Below are positions 44,954 to 53,294 of a DNA stretch of 64,000 nucleotides, piece after piece; position 1 is the stretch's first letter; each line of letters starts with the position of its first letter. The translations under genes were made by a program, and so were the position numbers. This stretch comes from an uncultured Fodinibius sp. GTDB lineage: Bacteria; Bacteroidota; Rhodothermia; Balneolales; Balneolaceae. Below the pieces are notes generated by a model. It worked only from the letters and a program-made list of their open reading frames with translations. It had not been told where the DNA came from and made no database searches. Location of the stretch: assembly GCA_913056235.1 (NCBI GenBank), contig CAJXMW010000001.1, forward strand, positions 1,302,001-1,366,000, read 5' to 3'.

Positions 44954-45260
44954 GGCTAATGTTTATATGCATGGAGAAAGGGCTGGCATGCTCATCGAGG
45001 ATAAAAAGAATGAAAAGTATCGTTTTATCTATGATGAGAAATATGATGGTCAACCTATCTCGGTAGCCATGCCGGTAGAAAAAAAAGAATTCCAGTATGA
45101 ACAGTTTCCTCCATTTTTTGAGGGATTACTTCCAGAGGGGGTAAACTTGGAGATGCTTCTCAGGACAAAAAAAATTGATCGAGATGACGCCTTTTCACAA
45201 TTGATGGCTGTAGGGGAAGATACTGTTGGCGCGGTTACCGTTCGGGAGGTAGAAGAATGA
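44946..45260 (+). CDS. hipS: HipS, HipA N-terminal subdomain protein
   Basis: A 104-residue protein corresponding to the N-terminal subdomain of HipA ('ANVYMHGERAGML', 'FPPFFEGLLPEGVNLEMLLR'). It is encoded separately from the kinase, as in HipBST systems where HipS is the antitoxin. Its stop overlaps the hipT start (ATGA). Intact. Confidence 0.82.
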   Translation: MRKANVYMHGERAGMLIEDKKNEKYRFIYDEKYDGQPISVAMPVEKKEFQYEQFPPFFEGLLPEGVNLEMLLRTKKIDRDDAFSQLMAVGEDTVGAVTVREVEE

Positions 45261-46189
45261 ATCGATGTCCCATTTCGTACCAAGAGATATCAGAGGGTTC
45301 TTATAGTAAAACAGGATTGAACAGATTAAATCCGTCTTTGACGAATCTTAGGCCTTTTCCATTCTCTCGAAAAGAGCAGGTTCGAGAAGCCCAAAGGCGG
45401 ATGACGAAAATGTCCATTGCTGGTGTGCAGCCAAAGCTCAGTGCCCAGCTTAGTATAAAAGAGGAGGTTTTTAAGGTCGTTGATAAACATGGCAGCTATA
45501 TTTTAAAGCCTCCATTGAACGATTATGAGAATGTTCCTGAAAATGAGGATGTAACGATGCGAATGGCAGCAGCCTGTGGAATTGAAACTCCTTTACACGG
45601 TCTGATTTATGCCAAAGACCATTCGATGCTTTATTTTATTCGGCGTTTTGATCGTATAGGTAGAACGGGAAAAAAACATGTAGAGGATTTTGCCCAGGTA
45701 GCTGGGATGAGTCGAGATACGAAATATGATTATTCCATTGAAAAGGTTGTTTCGCTTATTGATGATTATTGCACTTTTCCCATGATTGAGAAGATGAAGT
45801 TATTTCGAAGGGTATTGTTTTGTTGGCTTTGTGGCAATGAGGATATGCACCTCAAAAACTTTTCGCTTATTTATCAAGATGATAAAATAGCGCTTTCCCC
45901 GGCCTACGATCTTTTGAATAGTTCTATAGTTTTAGCAAATCCAACTGAGGAAATGGCACTTCCACTCCGGGGGAAAAAGTCCAATTTTAATGAAGATATC
46001 TTTTTTAAGTACTTTGGTGTAGATCGATTGGGTCTTAATGAGAAGGTGTTGGCTAATATTAGAGAAGAAATTCAATCTTCTTTTCCTGAATGGACTCGTC
46101 TTATTGAGATCAGTTTTCTAACTGATGAGAAAAAAGAGGCCTATTTTGATGTTTTGGAGCAACGAAAAAGAGATATTGGCTGGATTTGA
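45257..46189 (+). CDS. hipT: HipT, HipA-like Ser/Thr kinase toxin
   Basis: A 310-residue kinase lacking the N-terminal subdomain, which is supplied by HipS. Residues 52-62 'MSIAGVQPKLS' are the Gly-rich loop that is autophosphorylated in HipT/HipA. 'GNEDMHLKNFSL' contains the catalytic Asp and 'LSPAYDLLNS' the metal-binding Asp. In the E. coli system HipT phosphorylates tryptophanyl-tRNA synthetase. It is translationally coupled to hipS. Confidence 0.87.
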   Translation: MNRCPISYQEISEGSYSKTGLNRLNPSLTNLRPFPFSRKEQVREAQRRMTKMSIAGVQPKLSAQLSIKEEVFKVVDKHGSYILKPPLNDYENVPENEDVTMRMAAACGIETPLHGLIYAKDHSMLYFIRRFDRIGRTGKKHVEDFAQVAGMSRDTKYDYSIEKVVSLIDDYCTFPMIEKMKLFRRVLFCWLCGNEDMHLKNFSLIYQDDKIALSPAYDLLNSSIVLANPTEEMALPLRGKKSNFNEDIFFKYFGVDRLGLNEKVLANIREEIQSSFPEWTRLIEISFLTDEKKEAYFDVLEQRKRDIGWI

Positions 46190-46228
46190 CCTATTTCATC
46201 TAGACGAAATAGGAATTCTACATGTTTT

Positions 46229-46765
46229 CTATAGAAAGTTACTTTCCAGCATGATATTTATGGTGTGTTTGCCAGTATAGATTTCGTGTTCTACCTCTTT
46301 TACTGTTGCCATGACGCTTCCGTATCTTTCTTTTATGAATGGAATAAGAAAATCTTCACCAACTCGGGGAATAGTTGTTAGTCCGTCTATGCCAACGACC
46401 CAAAGATCATCTCGAATTTTAACAATCAGATAGATTTCTGTATCCGAAATGGTATAGGCTTTTTGATCAGAGAGTTTGATACTGAAATCCTCATATAGAT
46501 CATTCATTAATTCCATCAATGCAGTTCTAGATAAAGCCAGTTTTTCTAATAGGTCTTTTTGATAAGGGAGGTGATTATCATCATTGTATTCGTATTCAAT
46601 TAATTCGCGAATTAATGAATCATATTTTGAGTCCTTTTCAAATAGACGAGTTATCAGAGGTAATTCTGAAACTATAGCAAATATAAGCTCTCGATATCCT
46701 AGTTTTTGACGTGACATATAGATTAAGGCTACGTTTATATTGGTATAATCCCGATCTTTGTTCAT
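46229..46765 (-). CDS. Hypothetical protein, winged-HTH-like middle segment
   Basis: A 178-residue protein, ATG at 46765. The first 60 residues are helical; 'KDLLEKLALSRTALMELMND' may be a helix-turn-helix; the C-terminal half is beta-rich with 'RVGEDFLIPFIKERYGSVMA'. No family is recognised. It is convergent with hipT (40-base gap), with no partner nearby. Confidence 0.5.
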   Translation of the reverse strand: MNKDRDYTNINVALIYMSRQKLGYRELIFAIVSELPLITRLFEKDSKYDSLIRELIEYEYNDDNHLPYQKDLLEKLALSRTALMELMNDLYEDFSIKLSDQKAYTISDTEIYLIVKIRDDLWVVGIDGLTTIPRVGEDFLIPFIKERYGSVMATVKEVEHEIYTGKHTINIMLESNFL

Positions 46766-46940
46766 TTTTTATGAATGTTCACGGTGCGTGAACAACGATT
46801 TTTAATGAACAAGAGCTTAATTGGATTGTTTAATCTAATGTACGCAGGAAAGAGATAGGCTGCTTGTCCCATCTTGTCCCAAACCATCTCAAATTGATGA
46901 TATCAGAATCTTTATATCCATTTAATCCCAGGAGATTCCA

Positions 46941-47540
46941 TTATATCCCTTGATTCTTCATTTCTTTAAACCACCAGTCAAATTCTTCAGGATAACGTGG
47001 AGCGTGTTCATCGAACCAATTGTTGAGGTCGTTATTATAATAGCCTCCTTTGTTAAATCGATCTTCAAATCCGGCCAGCGTAAATCCTAACCGTATTGCT
47101 AAAATGTAATGGCGGGCTCCGACATTGTCATGAGGATTCGTTTTGAGGAGCTTTCTGAGTAGCTCAGCAGCCTCTTCGTTATTTCCCTGGTCCCATTCGG
47201 ATAATGCCTTATTCAAGATCGTCCGAATGATATGGCGATTTTCAGTCCAGCCCCAGTACAAGGCATCCGGCCATTCTCCCTTTTTATTGGTGATCAACTC
47301 AATAGCCTGATCAAAAGCTGCATCCAGAATTTGGTTCGCTTTATTTAGTTTGTTTTCGTGCTGGTATATCTCATGAAGATACAGGTAGGGATCTAAAAAA
47401 TGGGGATCTTGATCAATAAGTCGATTCATCAACTTGATTACTTTCTGCTGGCTCATGGACTCTTGATCCATTCGATCCAACAGTTCATGGTATTTTTGCT
47501 GGATGGGTCTATTTTTATCTATAAAACCGGGATTATTCAT
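46941..47540 (-). CDS. TPR-like protein
   Basis: A protein of about 199 residues (ATG 47540; the frame opens with a TTG at 47573). Repeated amphipathic helix pairs, such as 'LDPYLYLHEIYQHENKLNKA', 'EEAAELLRKLLKTNPHDN' and 'GARHYILAIRLGFTLAGF', give a tetratricopeptide-like scaffold. The last 40 residues are aromatic and acidic ('YPEEFDWWFKEM'). It probably mediates protein contacts. The specific role is unknown. It is the last recognised gene before integrase B. Confidence 0.6.
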   Translation of the reverse strand: MNNPGFIDKNRPIQQKYHELLDRMDQESMSQQKVIKLMNRLIDQDPHFLDPYLYLHEIYQHENKLNKANQILDAAFDQAIELITNKKGEWPDALYWGWTENRHIIRTILNKALSEWDQGNNEEAAELLRKLLKTNPHDNVGARHYILAIRLGFTLAGFEDRFNKGGYYNNDLNNWFDEHAPRYPEEFDWWFKEMKNQGI

Positions 47541-47573
47541 AGCATCAATATTGGCTGTCTGAAAAGCGTACAA

Positions 47574-48082
47574 GATACGCTATTTGGTGGTCGCATCCGA
47601 TACTGTAGTAAAAAGTCATGGATTTAATTGCTGGGATTTCAGATGCTGGGTTGTTACATAAGGTAGGTTTTCTCAAGATTCCGAAATAATAACATTTCTT
47701 TCTTATTTTCTTAGATATCCCGATAAAACATTGGGACACAATGAAATACTATCTAAGAAATCCTCTAAGATTGATCTTAGTTTTCTAAGACCGATCTTAG
47801 ACTTCTTAGGCGTTTCTTAGTCGATTTCTTATATATATTATTATTTTATAACTAACTAATATTATTATACTTACAGGGAGAGGAATGGAATGCTTTTCAG
47901 GTGTCTAAGAAAATAAGACGGTTTTTTGAGATTTAGATAAAAAGCTCCAAAAAGGAATATTTAGATCAAGTCTACTCTCAGATTGTCCAATCCGTTTAGA
48001 TTATATGCAATGGCTAAAGAAGGACGAAATAGCCTTCTAAAGCCAAAATCTGCATATAGGTGGTAATGTCGGTAGCTGCCAT
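47574..48082. other. Intergenic region beside integrase B
   Basis: This 509-base region after the integrase B stop has no convincing gene. It contains the phased CTAAGA/TCTTAG array at 47753-47820 and single copies at 47709-47714 and 47905-47910. Confidence 0.5.
47753..47820. repeat. Helically phased CTAAGA/TCTTAG motif array
   Basis: The 6-base word CTAAGA or its reverse complement occurs at 47753, 47765, 47775, 47785, 47795, 47804 and 47815, mostly 9-12 bp apart, close to one DNA turn. Two 16-bp inverted repeats (CTAAGA-N4-TCTTAG) are contained in it. Related copies lie at 47709 and 47905, and a variant at 47827. The spacing suggests cooperative binding of a regulator or an accessory recombination or partition protein. 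Confidence 0.6.
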
Positions 48083-49243
48083 CTAGCTCTTTGTTATCAT
48101 TCCCGTGCGACCGGCTGTTCTGAGCAGGTCTTCAGGTACCAGATGAACATATTTGTTGGTTACTTCCAGGCTTTTGTGACCCAACATGTTCTTTGCTTCA
48201 ATAACATTGAATCCTATGCGAAGTAAGAAGGTAGCACACGAATGGCGTAGTCCGTGGAAATTAATCGATTTTTTTAACCCCGCTTCTTCTGTGGCATAAA
48301 ATTTAAATCGGTTGGTAATAGTACCACCGGTTAGGGCTATTTCACTTTCGGTAGTTGATTTAGGACTTGGGAACACAAGTCCTTTGTCTGGAAGCCCGAG
48401 AAAGTCTCTCCATCTGGTTAACTCTTCATATAATGGATCGAAAATGGGAACCACTCGCTCAGAACCATTTTTGGTGTCAGTGACTCGAACAAAACGTTCC
48501 TCTAAGAAGACATGCTGCCATCGAAGTTGGATAATTTCCTTCCTTCTCAGGCCGGTGTAGAAAGCCAGAGTAATTAAAGGGACAAACCAGAACTGCATCT
48601 GCTCGTATCCCTGAATCGCTCCAGACTCTCGATGTTTTTTCTGGTAAGCATGAAACTTCTGGATGATTAGTTTTAGATCTTTTTCATCAATAATTTTATC
48701 TACGAAGTTATCCCGGGTTTTGGGGACCGCTACTTTATCACATGGATTTTCATCCAAAAACTCCTCTTCAATCATCCAGTTGAAAAAGGATTTCAAGTGG
48801 ATATAGTAGTTGTTCTTGGAGGCATTTGCCAGATCCGGTCGCAAGCAAAACTTCCTGATATCACCGGCATCAATTTTTCGAACGGGCATGCTGTATCCAA
48901 CCTGTTCCATAAACTGAGTAATCACCTGCCGGTAAGCAGTTTTTGTTTTCTCTGTCACGTTGGTCTTTTCGTTGAGGAACTTCTTCAGCAGGGAGTTTAG
49001 CACGGGGCTTGTAAAAGAAGTCCCTTCCAACTGCTCATGTTTTTCGTAATCCTGCAGGTTCCAGTCGTCATCGAAGGGGTTTATCTCCCCTTTTTGATAC
49101 AGCTTTTCATACTTTAGCTTTTTTTGTTCTGCTATCTTTTTGTACTTGGTACCTAGGGCATATGTTTTTTTAATCTGTTTCCCATCTATACGCGTGGCAA
49201 ATACAATAGAGTAGTACTTATTTCGCTTTTTTAGGCTGGCCAT
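48083..49243 (-). CDS. Tyrosine recombinase (integrase B)
   Basis: A 386-residue integrase highly similar to integrase A at 1365-2531 along its full length. The catalytic residues are visible: Arg in 'TGLRRKEI', 'NFHGLRHSCATFL' and Tyr in 'TNKYVHL'. It lies next to the intact tRNA-Arg(ACG), with arm-like GTACCCAC repeats, an inverted repeat and a terminator between. It should integrate and excise element B between the 48-bp direct repeats. Unlike integrase A it has no adjacent excisionase-like gene. Confidence 0.92.
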   Translation of the reverse strand: MASLKKRNKYYSIVFATRIDGKQIKKTYALGTKYKKIAEQKKLKYEKLYQKGEINPFDDDWNLQDYEKHEQLEGTSFTSPVLNSLLKKFLNEKTNVTEKTKTAYRQVITQFMEQVGYSMPVRKIDAGDIRKFCLRPDLANASKNNYYIHLKSFFNWMIEEEFLDENPCDKVAVPKTRDNFVDKIIDEKDLKLIIQKFHAYQKKHRESGAIQGYEQMQFWFVPLITLAFYTGLRRKEIIQLRWQHVFLEERFVRVTDTKNGSERVVPIFDPLYEELTRWRDFLGLPDKGLVFPSPKSTTESEIALTGGTITNRFKFYATEEAGLKKSINFHGLRHSCATFLLRIGFNVIEAKNMLGHKSLEVTNKYVHLVPEDLLRTAGRTGMITKS

Positions 49244-49277
49244 TTTTTAACATATAGGTTAATAGTGGTGGGTTTTT

Positions 49278-49297
49278 GTACCCACATATGTACCCAC
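49278..49297. repeat. GTACCCAC direct repeat pair, right arm of element B
   Basis: GTACCCAC occurs at 49278-49285 and 49290-49297, 12 bp apart, immediately upstream of integrase B. The same pair occurs at the far left end of element B (2817-2836). Confidence 0.55.
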
Positions 49298-49321
49298 AAA
49301 ATATGAAAACTGGGTGATTTT

Positions 49322-49336
49322 GGGAAAACTTTTCCC
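49322..49336. repeat. Inverted repeat GGGAAAA/TTTTCCC
   Basis: A 7-bp perfect inverted repeat with a one-base centre, between integrase B and its terminator. The related repeat at 2618-2632 beside integrase A indicates a conserved site in both elements. Confidence 0.4.
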
Positions 49337-49370
49337 GAAGCCGAAATTGGTAACGGGTGTATATACCAAC

Positions 49371-49408
49371 AAAAAACCCCGCTCATCGTGAAATAAGCGG
49401 GGTTTTTT
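49371..49408. terminator. Bidirectional intrinsic terminator
   Basis: AAAAAACCCCGC pairs with GCGGGGTTTTTT across a 14-base loop. It separates the tRNA-Arg gene from integrase B and could stop the tRNA transcript. Confidence 0.8.
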
Positions 49409-49424
49409 GGGGTAAAAAAAGATG

Positions 49425-49498
49425 TACGCCTGAGAGGATTCGAACCCCTAACCTCCTGATCCGTAATCAGGTGCTCTATCCAGTTGAGCTACAGGCGC
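49425..49498 (-). tRNA. tRNA-Arg(ACG)
   Basis: The minus strand folds into a full cloverleaf. The acceptor stem GCGCCTG pairs with CAGGCGT (one G-U), discriminator A. The anticodon stem CCTGA/TCAGG carries the loop TTACGGA, so the anticodon is ACG. The T arm contains GGTTCGAATCC. CCA is not encoded. The 3' 47 bases belong to the 48-bp repeat also found at 2721-2768, which makes this gene the integration target of elements A and B. Confidence 0.95.
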
Positions 49499-49593
49499 AT
49501 TTCAATAAGAGGCCAAAGATACGGTACTTTCGGAAATGAGGCAAATCAAGTTCTTGAAAACTTTATAGCTTGCTACCTCCTCCGTAGATCAAG

Positions 49594-50610
49594 TCAGTAA
49601 ATGTGTTTCGGTTGGCAGTTTTGCCGAAGCATGCCTAGGACCTGCACAAAATCGCCGGGCAGCTCCGAATTAAATTGCATATGATCTCCTGTGGTGGGAT
49701 GTTCAAAGCCCAGCGTCTTGGCGTGCAGGCATTGGCGGCTCAGGCCAGCAAACAGGTTTTTGAACATCTGCTTTCGACTTCCAGTGTTGGGGCCATACCG
49801 TACAGAATCACCCCCATATTGGGGATCCCCAAAGACCCACAAGTTGTTATCTGCTAGGTGTACGCGAATTTGGTGGGTCCGACCGGTCTCAAGCTTCAGT
49901 TCCAACAGCGAAAGATGATCAAAATATTCGAGTACTTTATAATGGGTAATGGCGTGTTTCCCTTCGTCATCGTCTAATACAGCCATCTTCTTGCGGTCGT
50001 GCGGGTTGCGGCCGATGTTGCCGGTAATCGTTCCCTCTTTCTCATCCGGTGTTCCCCATACAATAGCCCAGTATTTGCGTTCAATTTCTTTGGTGCGAAA
50101 ATATTTGCTAAGGATACGATGCGCCGTGTCGGTCTTGGCTACGACCAGGATGCCGCTGGTATCTTTGTCCAGACGGTGCACGATGCCGGGACGAATAGTA
50201 TCTTTTTCAGGCTCGGAAAGTTCATCCGCATACCAAACAAGTCCGTTCACCAGCGTGCCCGACCAGTTACCCTTTGCGGGATGCACAACCATGCCGGCCT
50301 CTTTGTTGACGATGATCAAATTATCATCTTCATATACAATATCCAGCTCCATCTCTTCCGGGGTAGCCTCAGGGGGTTTAGGGATGGGCAGCTTCACTTC
50401 GATATCATCACCGCCGGTAATGGTATAGGATGATTTCTCATTGCAACCATTTACTGTGACGTATCCCTCGTTTATGGCTTCCTGGATTTTGGTACGCGAG
50501 GTGTCCTCGATCTCAGAAGCCAGGTATTTGTCTAGCCGAAGGCCGGAGTTATAATCTTCGGGTACTTCCAGATGAAATTCTTTAAACTTTTTGATCTCTT
50601 TTTGAGTCAT
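49594..50610 (-). CDS. rluD: Ribosomal large subunit pseudouridine synthase, RluD type
   Basis: A 338-residue RluA/RluD-family pseudouridine synthase. An N-terminal S4 domain ('GLRLDKYLASEIEDTSRTKI', about 23-85) precedes the catalytic domain with 'GIVHRLDKDTSGILVV', whose Asp is the nucleophile, and 'ETGRTHQIRVHLA'. By family it isomerises uridines in helix 69 of 23S rRNA. It is the first chromosomal protein gene after the island and is divergent from recN. Confidence 0.88.
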   Translation of the reverse strand: MTQKEIKKFKEFHLEVPEDYNSGLRLDKYLASEIEDTSRTKIQEAINEGYVTVNGCNEKSSYTITGGDDIEVKLPIPKPPEATPEEMELDIVYEDDNLIIVNKEAGMVVHPAKGNWSGTLVNGLVWYADELSEPEKDTIRPGIVHRLDKDTSGILVVAKTDTAHRILSKYFRTKEIERKYWAIVWGTPDEKEGTITGNIGRNPHDRKKMAVLDDDEGKHAITHYKVLEYFDHLSLLELKLETGRTHQIRVHLADNNLWVFGDPQYGGDSVRYGPNTGSRKQMFKNLFAGLSRQCLHAKTLGFEHPTTGDHMQFNSELPGDFVQVLGMLRQNCQPKHIY

Positions 50611-50962
50611 TAATGTACAGAAATGAGTGTTTTATATTATTCTAATGTAAGGTACAAAATTTCTGAAATTTTTTTGTAAGGATTGCCCATCGCAGGGGTC
50701 TTACTATTGACTGTTCATTAAGGAAGACACCCAGAGGGCAACACGAAATTAGGCTCCCGCAAAAAAACGGGGGCCTTTTTTTATTTCATGGTATGGAATA
50801 CATACGAATGTAGATGGATGGATAAACGCAGTTCGTTGGATATCTTATTGTCGGTCTAGTTTTAGCTAAGTGTGTATAAGGAATCAGATTAGATTCAGTT
50901 GATTTGGATTAATCCGTGTTCAAATTTTTGTACATTAAGTCGTTGATAAAAATCAGCCGACC
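50611..50962. other. rluD-recN intergenic region, possible small RNA
   Basis: Between the divergent genes lies a 350-base region. A strong plus-strand terminator ends at about 50782, although no plus-strand gene precedes it. The most economical reading is a short untranslated transcript from about 50650 to 50782, but no known RNA family was recognised. Confidence 0.35.
50752..50782 (+). terminator. Intrinsic terminator upstream of recN
   Basis: GGCTCCCG pairs with CGGGGGCC (one G-U) across an A-rich loop, followed by seven T. It has no upstream gene on this strand. Confidence 0.75.
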
Positions 50963-52675
50963 ATGATAAAATCACTCTATATTAAAGACTTTGCACTGAT
51001 CGACGAGTTGGATGTCTCTTTTGAAGAGGGACTGAATATCTTGACTGGTCAGACAGGAGCGGGTAAATCGATTATCCTTGGTGCGTTGAATATGATTTTG
51101 GGCGAACGGGCCGATACTGATGTTATTCGCCAGGGGGCTGATAAGGCTATTGCTGAGGCCATTATCCAGACTGGTGAAAATAAAGCGATCAACAAACTGC
51201 TGGAAGAAAATGCGGTAGAGATCCGTTCCGAACTCATTTTGCGCCGTGAAATTCGTTCATCCGGCAGTCGGGGATTTATCAACGATACGCCTGTGACGAT
51301 TACCGTGTTGCGACAGGTGGGTAATTATTTGGTAGATTTGCACGGGCAGCATGATCACCAGATGTTGCTGAAAGAGGAAAATCACCGCGGCGTTATCGAC
51401 GGATTTGACAAGGTGGCGCCCAAGCTTCAGGCCTATCAAGAGAGTTATCAAAAAATGTTGGAGTTGCGCAAAGAGTTGCGCAAGCTGAAGAAGCGTGAGC
51501 AGGAATTACAGGAGAAAGTAGAGCTGTATCGTTTTCAGGTGCAGGAGCTCGAAGATGCTAATCTGGATCCTGATGAAGAAGAGGAGCTGGAAGAAGAAAT
51601 GAACTTGCTGGACAATGCCGAAGAGCTGGATCAAAAGGCGGCGGCTATTACGGAAATTGGTCAGAGCAATGAAATCAACGTTATTGATCTTCTCAATCAA
51701 ATGAAATTGCATCTCGAGGACATCGCGCGCATCGAGCCGGAGTTCAAGGGATATCTCGAAGAGATTTCATCGGCGCGTATCAGTATTCAGGAAGCAGTAC
51801 AGTTTGCCGAGCGCTATCGCAGCAAAATTGAGTTTAACCCGAACCGGCTGGAAGAGCTTCGTAAGCGTCAAAATGAACTCAACAGCCTGCGAAAAAAATA
51901 TCAGCGTGATATTCCCGGCTTGATTGAGTACCTGCATGAGATTAAGCAGGAGCTGAGTCTGGCCGAGAACTTTGACCTGGAGATTGAAAAGTTGGAACAC
52001 AAGATCGACGACCAAGCTGATGAGTTGTCGAAGAAGGCCAAAGATCTCCATGCCGTTCGAGAAGAAGTTGGAAAGAAATTAAGCAGTAAGATCGAGGATG
52101 AGCTTAATAAACTAGGTATTCCGAATGCCGATTTTGAGGTGCGTGTGGACTGGATGATAACGTCGGAGGAGCAGGGCTGGATTACTGTTGACGGCCAGCC
52201 GGTAGATTGCACGCAGCAGGGTAGCGATGAGGTGCGTCTATACATTTCAACCAACAAGGGCGAAGAGCCTAAACCACTGGCTAAGATTGCTTCTGGCGGA
52301 GAGATCAGTCGCGTGATGCTGGCGCTCAAATCTATTATTGCACGTGAACAGAGTCTGCCGGTGATGATCTTTGATGAAATTGATACTGGTATTAGTGGGG
52401 AAATATCTGAGAAAGTGGGACGTACCATGCGACGCCTTTCGGAACGCTGCCAGATCATTGCCATCACCCACCAGCCACAGATTGCCAGCCAGGCCCACAA
52501 GCATTATAAGGTAGAGAAAGTGGAAAAAGACGGTCGTACGGTTTCTCATATTCAACCGCTCAACAGCGAGCAGCATATCCGCGAAGTGGCTACGCTGATG
52601 AGTGGCGAAACGGTGACCGACTCGGCACTGACCAGTGCACGCGAGCTAATTGAGAAAAGCACCTTCAAGAATTAG
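50963..52675 (+). CDS. recN: DNA repair protein RecN
   Basis: A 570-residue SMC-like ATPase. Walker A 'LTGQTGAGKSIILGAL' lies at about residues 28-43, a coiled coil at about 160-375 that is interrupted by a helical apex, the signature 'IASGGEISRVMLALKS' and Walker B 'PVMIFDEIDTGISGE' follow. RecN acts in recombinational repair of double-strand breaks. Length and motifs are standard. It starts a short plus-strand stretch with the rhodanese gene. Confidence 0.93.
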   Translation: MIKSLYIKDFALIDELDVSFEEGLNILTGQTGAGKSIILGALNMILGERADTDVIRQGADKAIAEAIIQTGENKAINKLLEENAVEIRSELILRREIRSSGSRGFINDTPVTITVLRQVGNYLVDLHGQHDHQMLLKEENHRGVIDGFDKVAPKLQAYQESYQKMLELRKELRKLKKREQELQEKVELYRFQVQELEDANLDPDEEEELEEEMNLLDNAEELDQKAAAITEIGQSNEINVIDLLNQMKLHLEDIARIEPEFKGYLEEISSARISIQEAVQFAERYRSKIEFNPNRLEELRKRQNELNSLRKKYQRDIPGLIEYLHEIKQELSLAENFDLEIEKLEHKIDDQADELSKKAKDLHAVREEVGKKLSSKIEDELNKLGIPNADFEVRVDWMITSEEQGWITVDGQPVDCTQQGSDEVRLYISTNKGEEPKPLAKIASGGEISRVMLALKSIIAREQSLPVMIFDEIDTGISGEISEKVGRTMRRLSERCQIIAITHQPQIASQAHKHYKVEKVEKDGRTVSHIQPLNSEQHIREVATLMSGETVTDSALTSARELIEKSTFKN

Positions 52676-52799
52676 TTCGATCTGATAATCCAGTTTTTAG
52701 ATTTTTCTTTTTATTGTTCTCTCGGTTGACAGTTTTACGATGTTTTGAAATTTCTTAGCTTGAAATCAGAAAATAAGTTGAAATAGATTCCCGAAAATT

Positions 52800-53183
52800 A
52801 TGGCTAAACATCATTCGGATCGTTTTGTGACGCTCGTTGACGATGCCAAGACACGAATTGAGGAAATTAAACCTGCAGAAGTACAGCAGAAATTGGACGA
52901 TGATGAATATGTAGTGGTTCTGGATGTCCGTGAGCAGGATGAATGGGCAAAGTCTCGCATTGCCGGTGCGGAGTATTTGGGCAGAGGCGTGATCGAGCGC
53001 GACATCGAGGAGAGGTATGATCCTGATCAAGAGCTTGTGTTGTACTGTGGTGGAGGTTACCGTTCAGCGCTGGCAGCAGACAACCTGCAAAAAATGGGTT
53101 ATCATAACGTAAAATCGCTGGCTGGTGGAATTCGATCCTGGATCGAAGCCGGCTTGCCAATCATCAAGGAGGAAGGAAACTGA
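52800..53183 (+). CDS. Rhodanese-like sulfurtransferase
   Basis: A 127-residue single rhodanese domain. 'VVVLDVREQDEWAKSRIAGA' is the conserved DVR-E segment, and 'LVLYCGGGYRSALAADNL' contains the active-site Cys in a loop of six residues, typical of sulfur transfer. No signal peptide is seen, so it is cytoplasmic. Substrate unknown. It follows recN by 124 bases. Confidence 0.85.
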   Translation: MAKHHSDRFVTLVDDAKTRIEEIKPAEVQQKLDDDEYVVVLDVREQDEWAKSRIAGAEYLGRGVIERDIEERYDPDQELVLYCGGGYRSALAADNLQKMGYHNVKSLAGGIRSWIEAGLPIIKEEGN

Positions 53184-53294
53184 ATATATTTTCGGAGATA
53201 GGGAAGCAGCTTATTTTCATGGTACGATCCTTTTCTGTTAAACTCTATAATTGACTCAACGCTGTCTGGTTTCCTATGCGGACGAGTTGGCGAA

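Larger units (their letters stand above)
2721..49471. mobile_element. Integrative element B (defence island)
   Basis: The element is bounded by two identical 48-bp direct repeats of the tRNA-Arg(ACG) 3' half, about 46.7 kb apart. Integrase B lies directly inside the right end. GTACCCAC pairs with identical 12-bp spacing lie inside both ends (2817-2836 and 49278-49297). Base composition is clearly more AT-rich than the chromosome to the right. Cargo is almost entirely defence and toxin-antitoxin genes: BREX, a reverse transcriptase locus, SbcCD-like genes, PD-(D/E)XK nucleases, a TcmP cluster, Fic and HipBST. No conjugation genes are seen, so movement would depend on another element. Confidence 0.8.

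Noticed and set aside
49357-49539. 60-residue plus-strand frame across the tRNA-Arg gene
   Set aside because: It is the antisense of the terminator and tRNA and cannot be a real gene. Such frames across tRNA genes are common.
51901-52500. Long minus-strand frame inside recN
   Set aside because: It is the antisense shadow of recN, whose motifs are complete on the plus strand.
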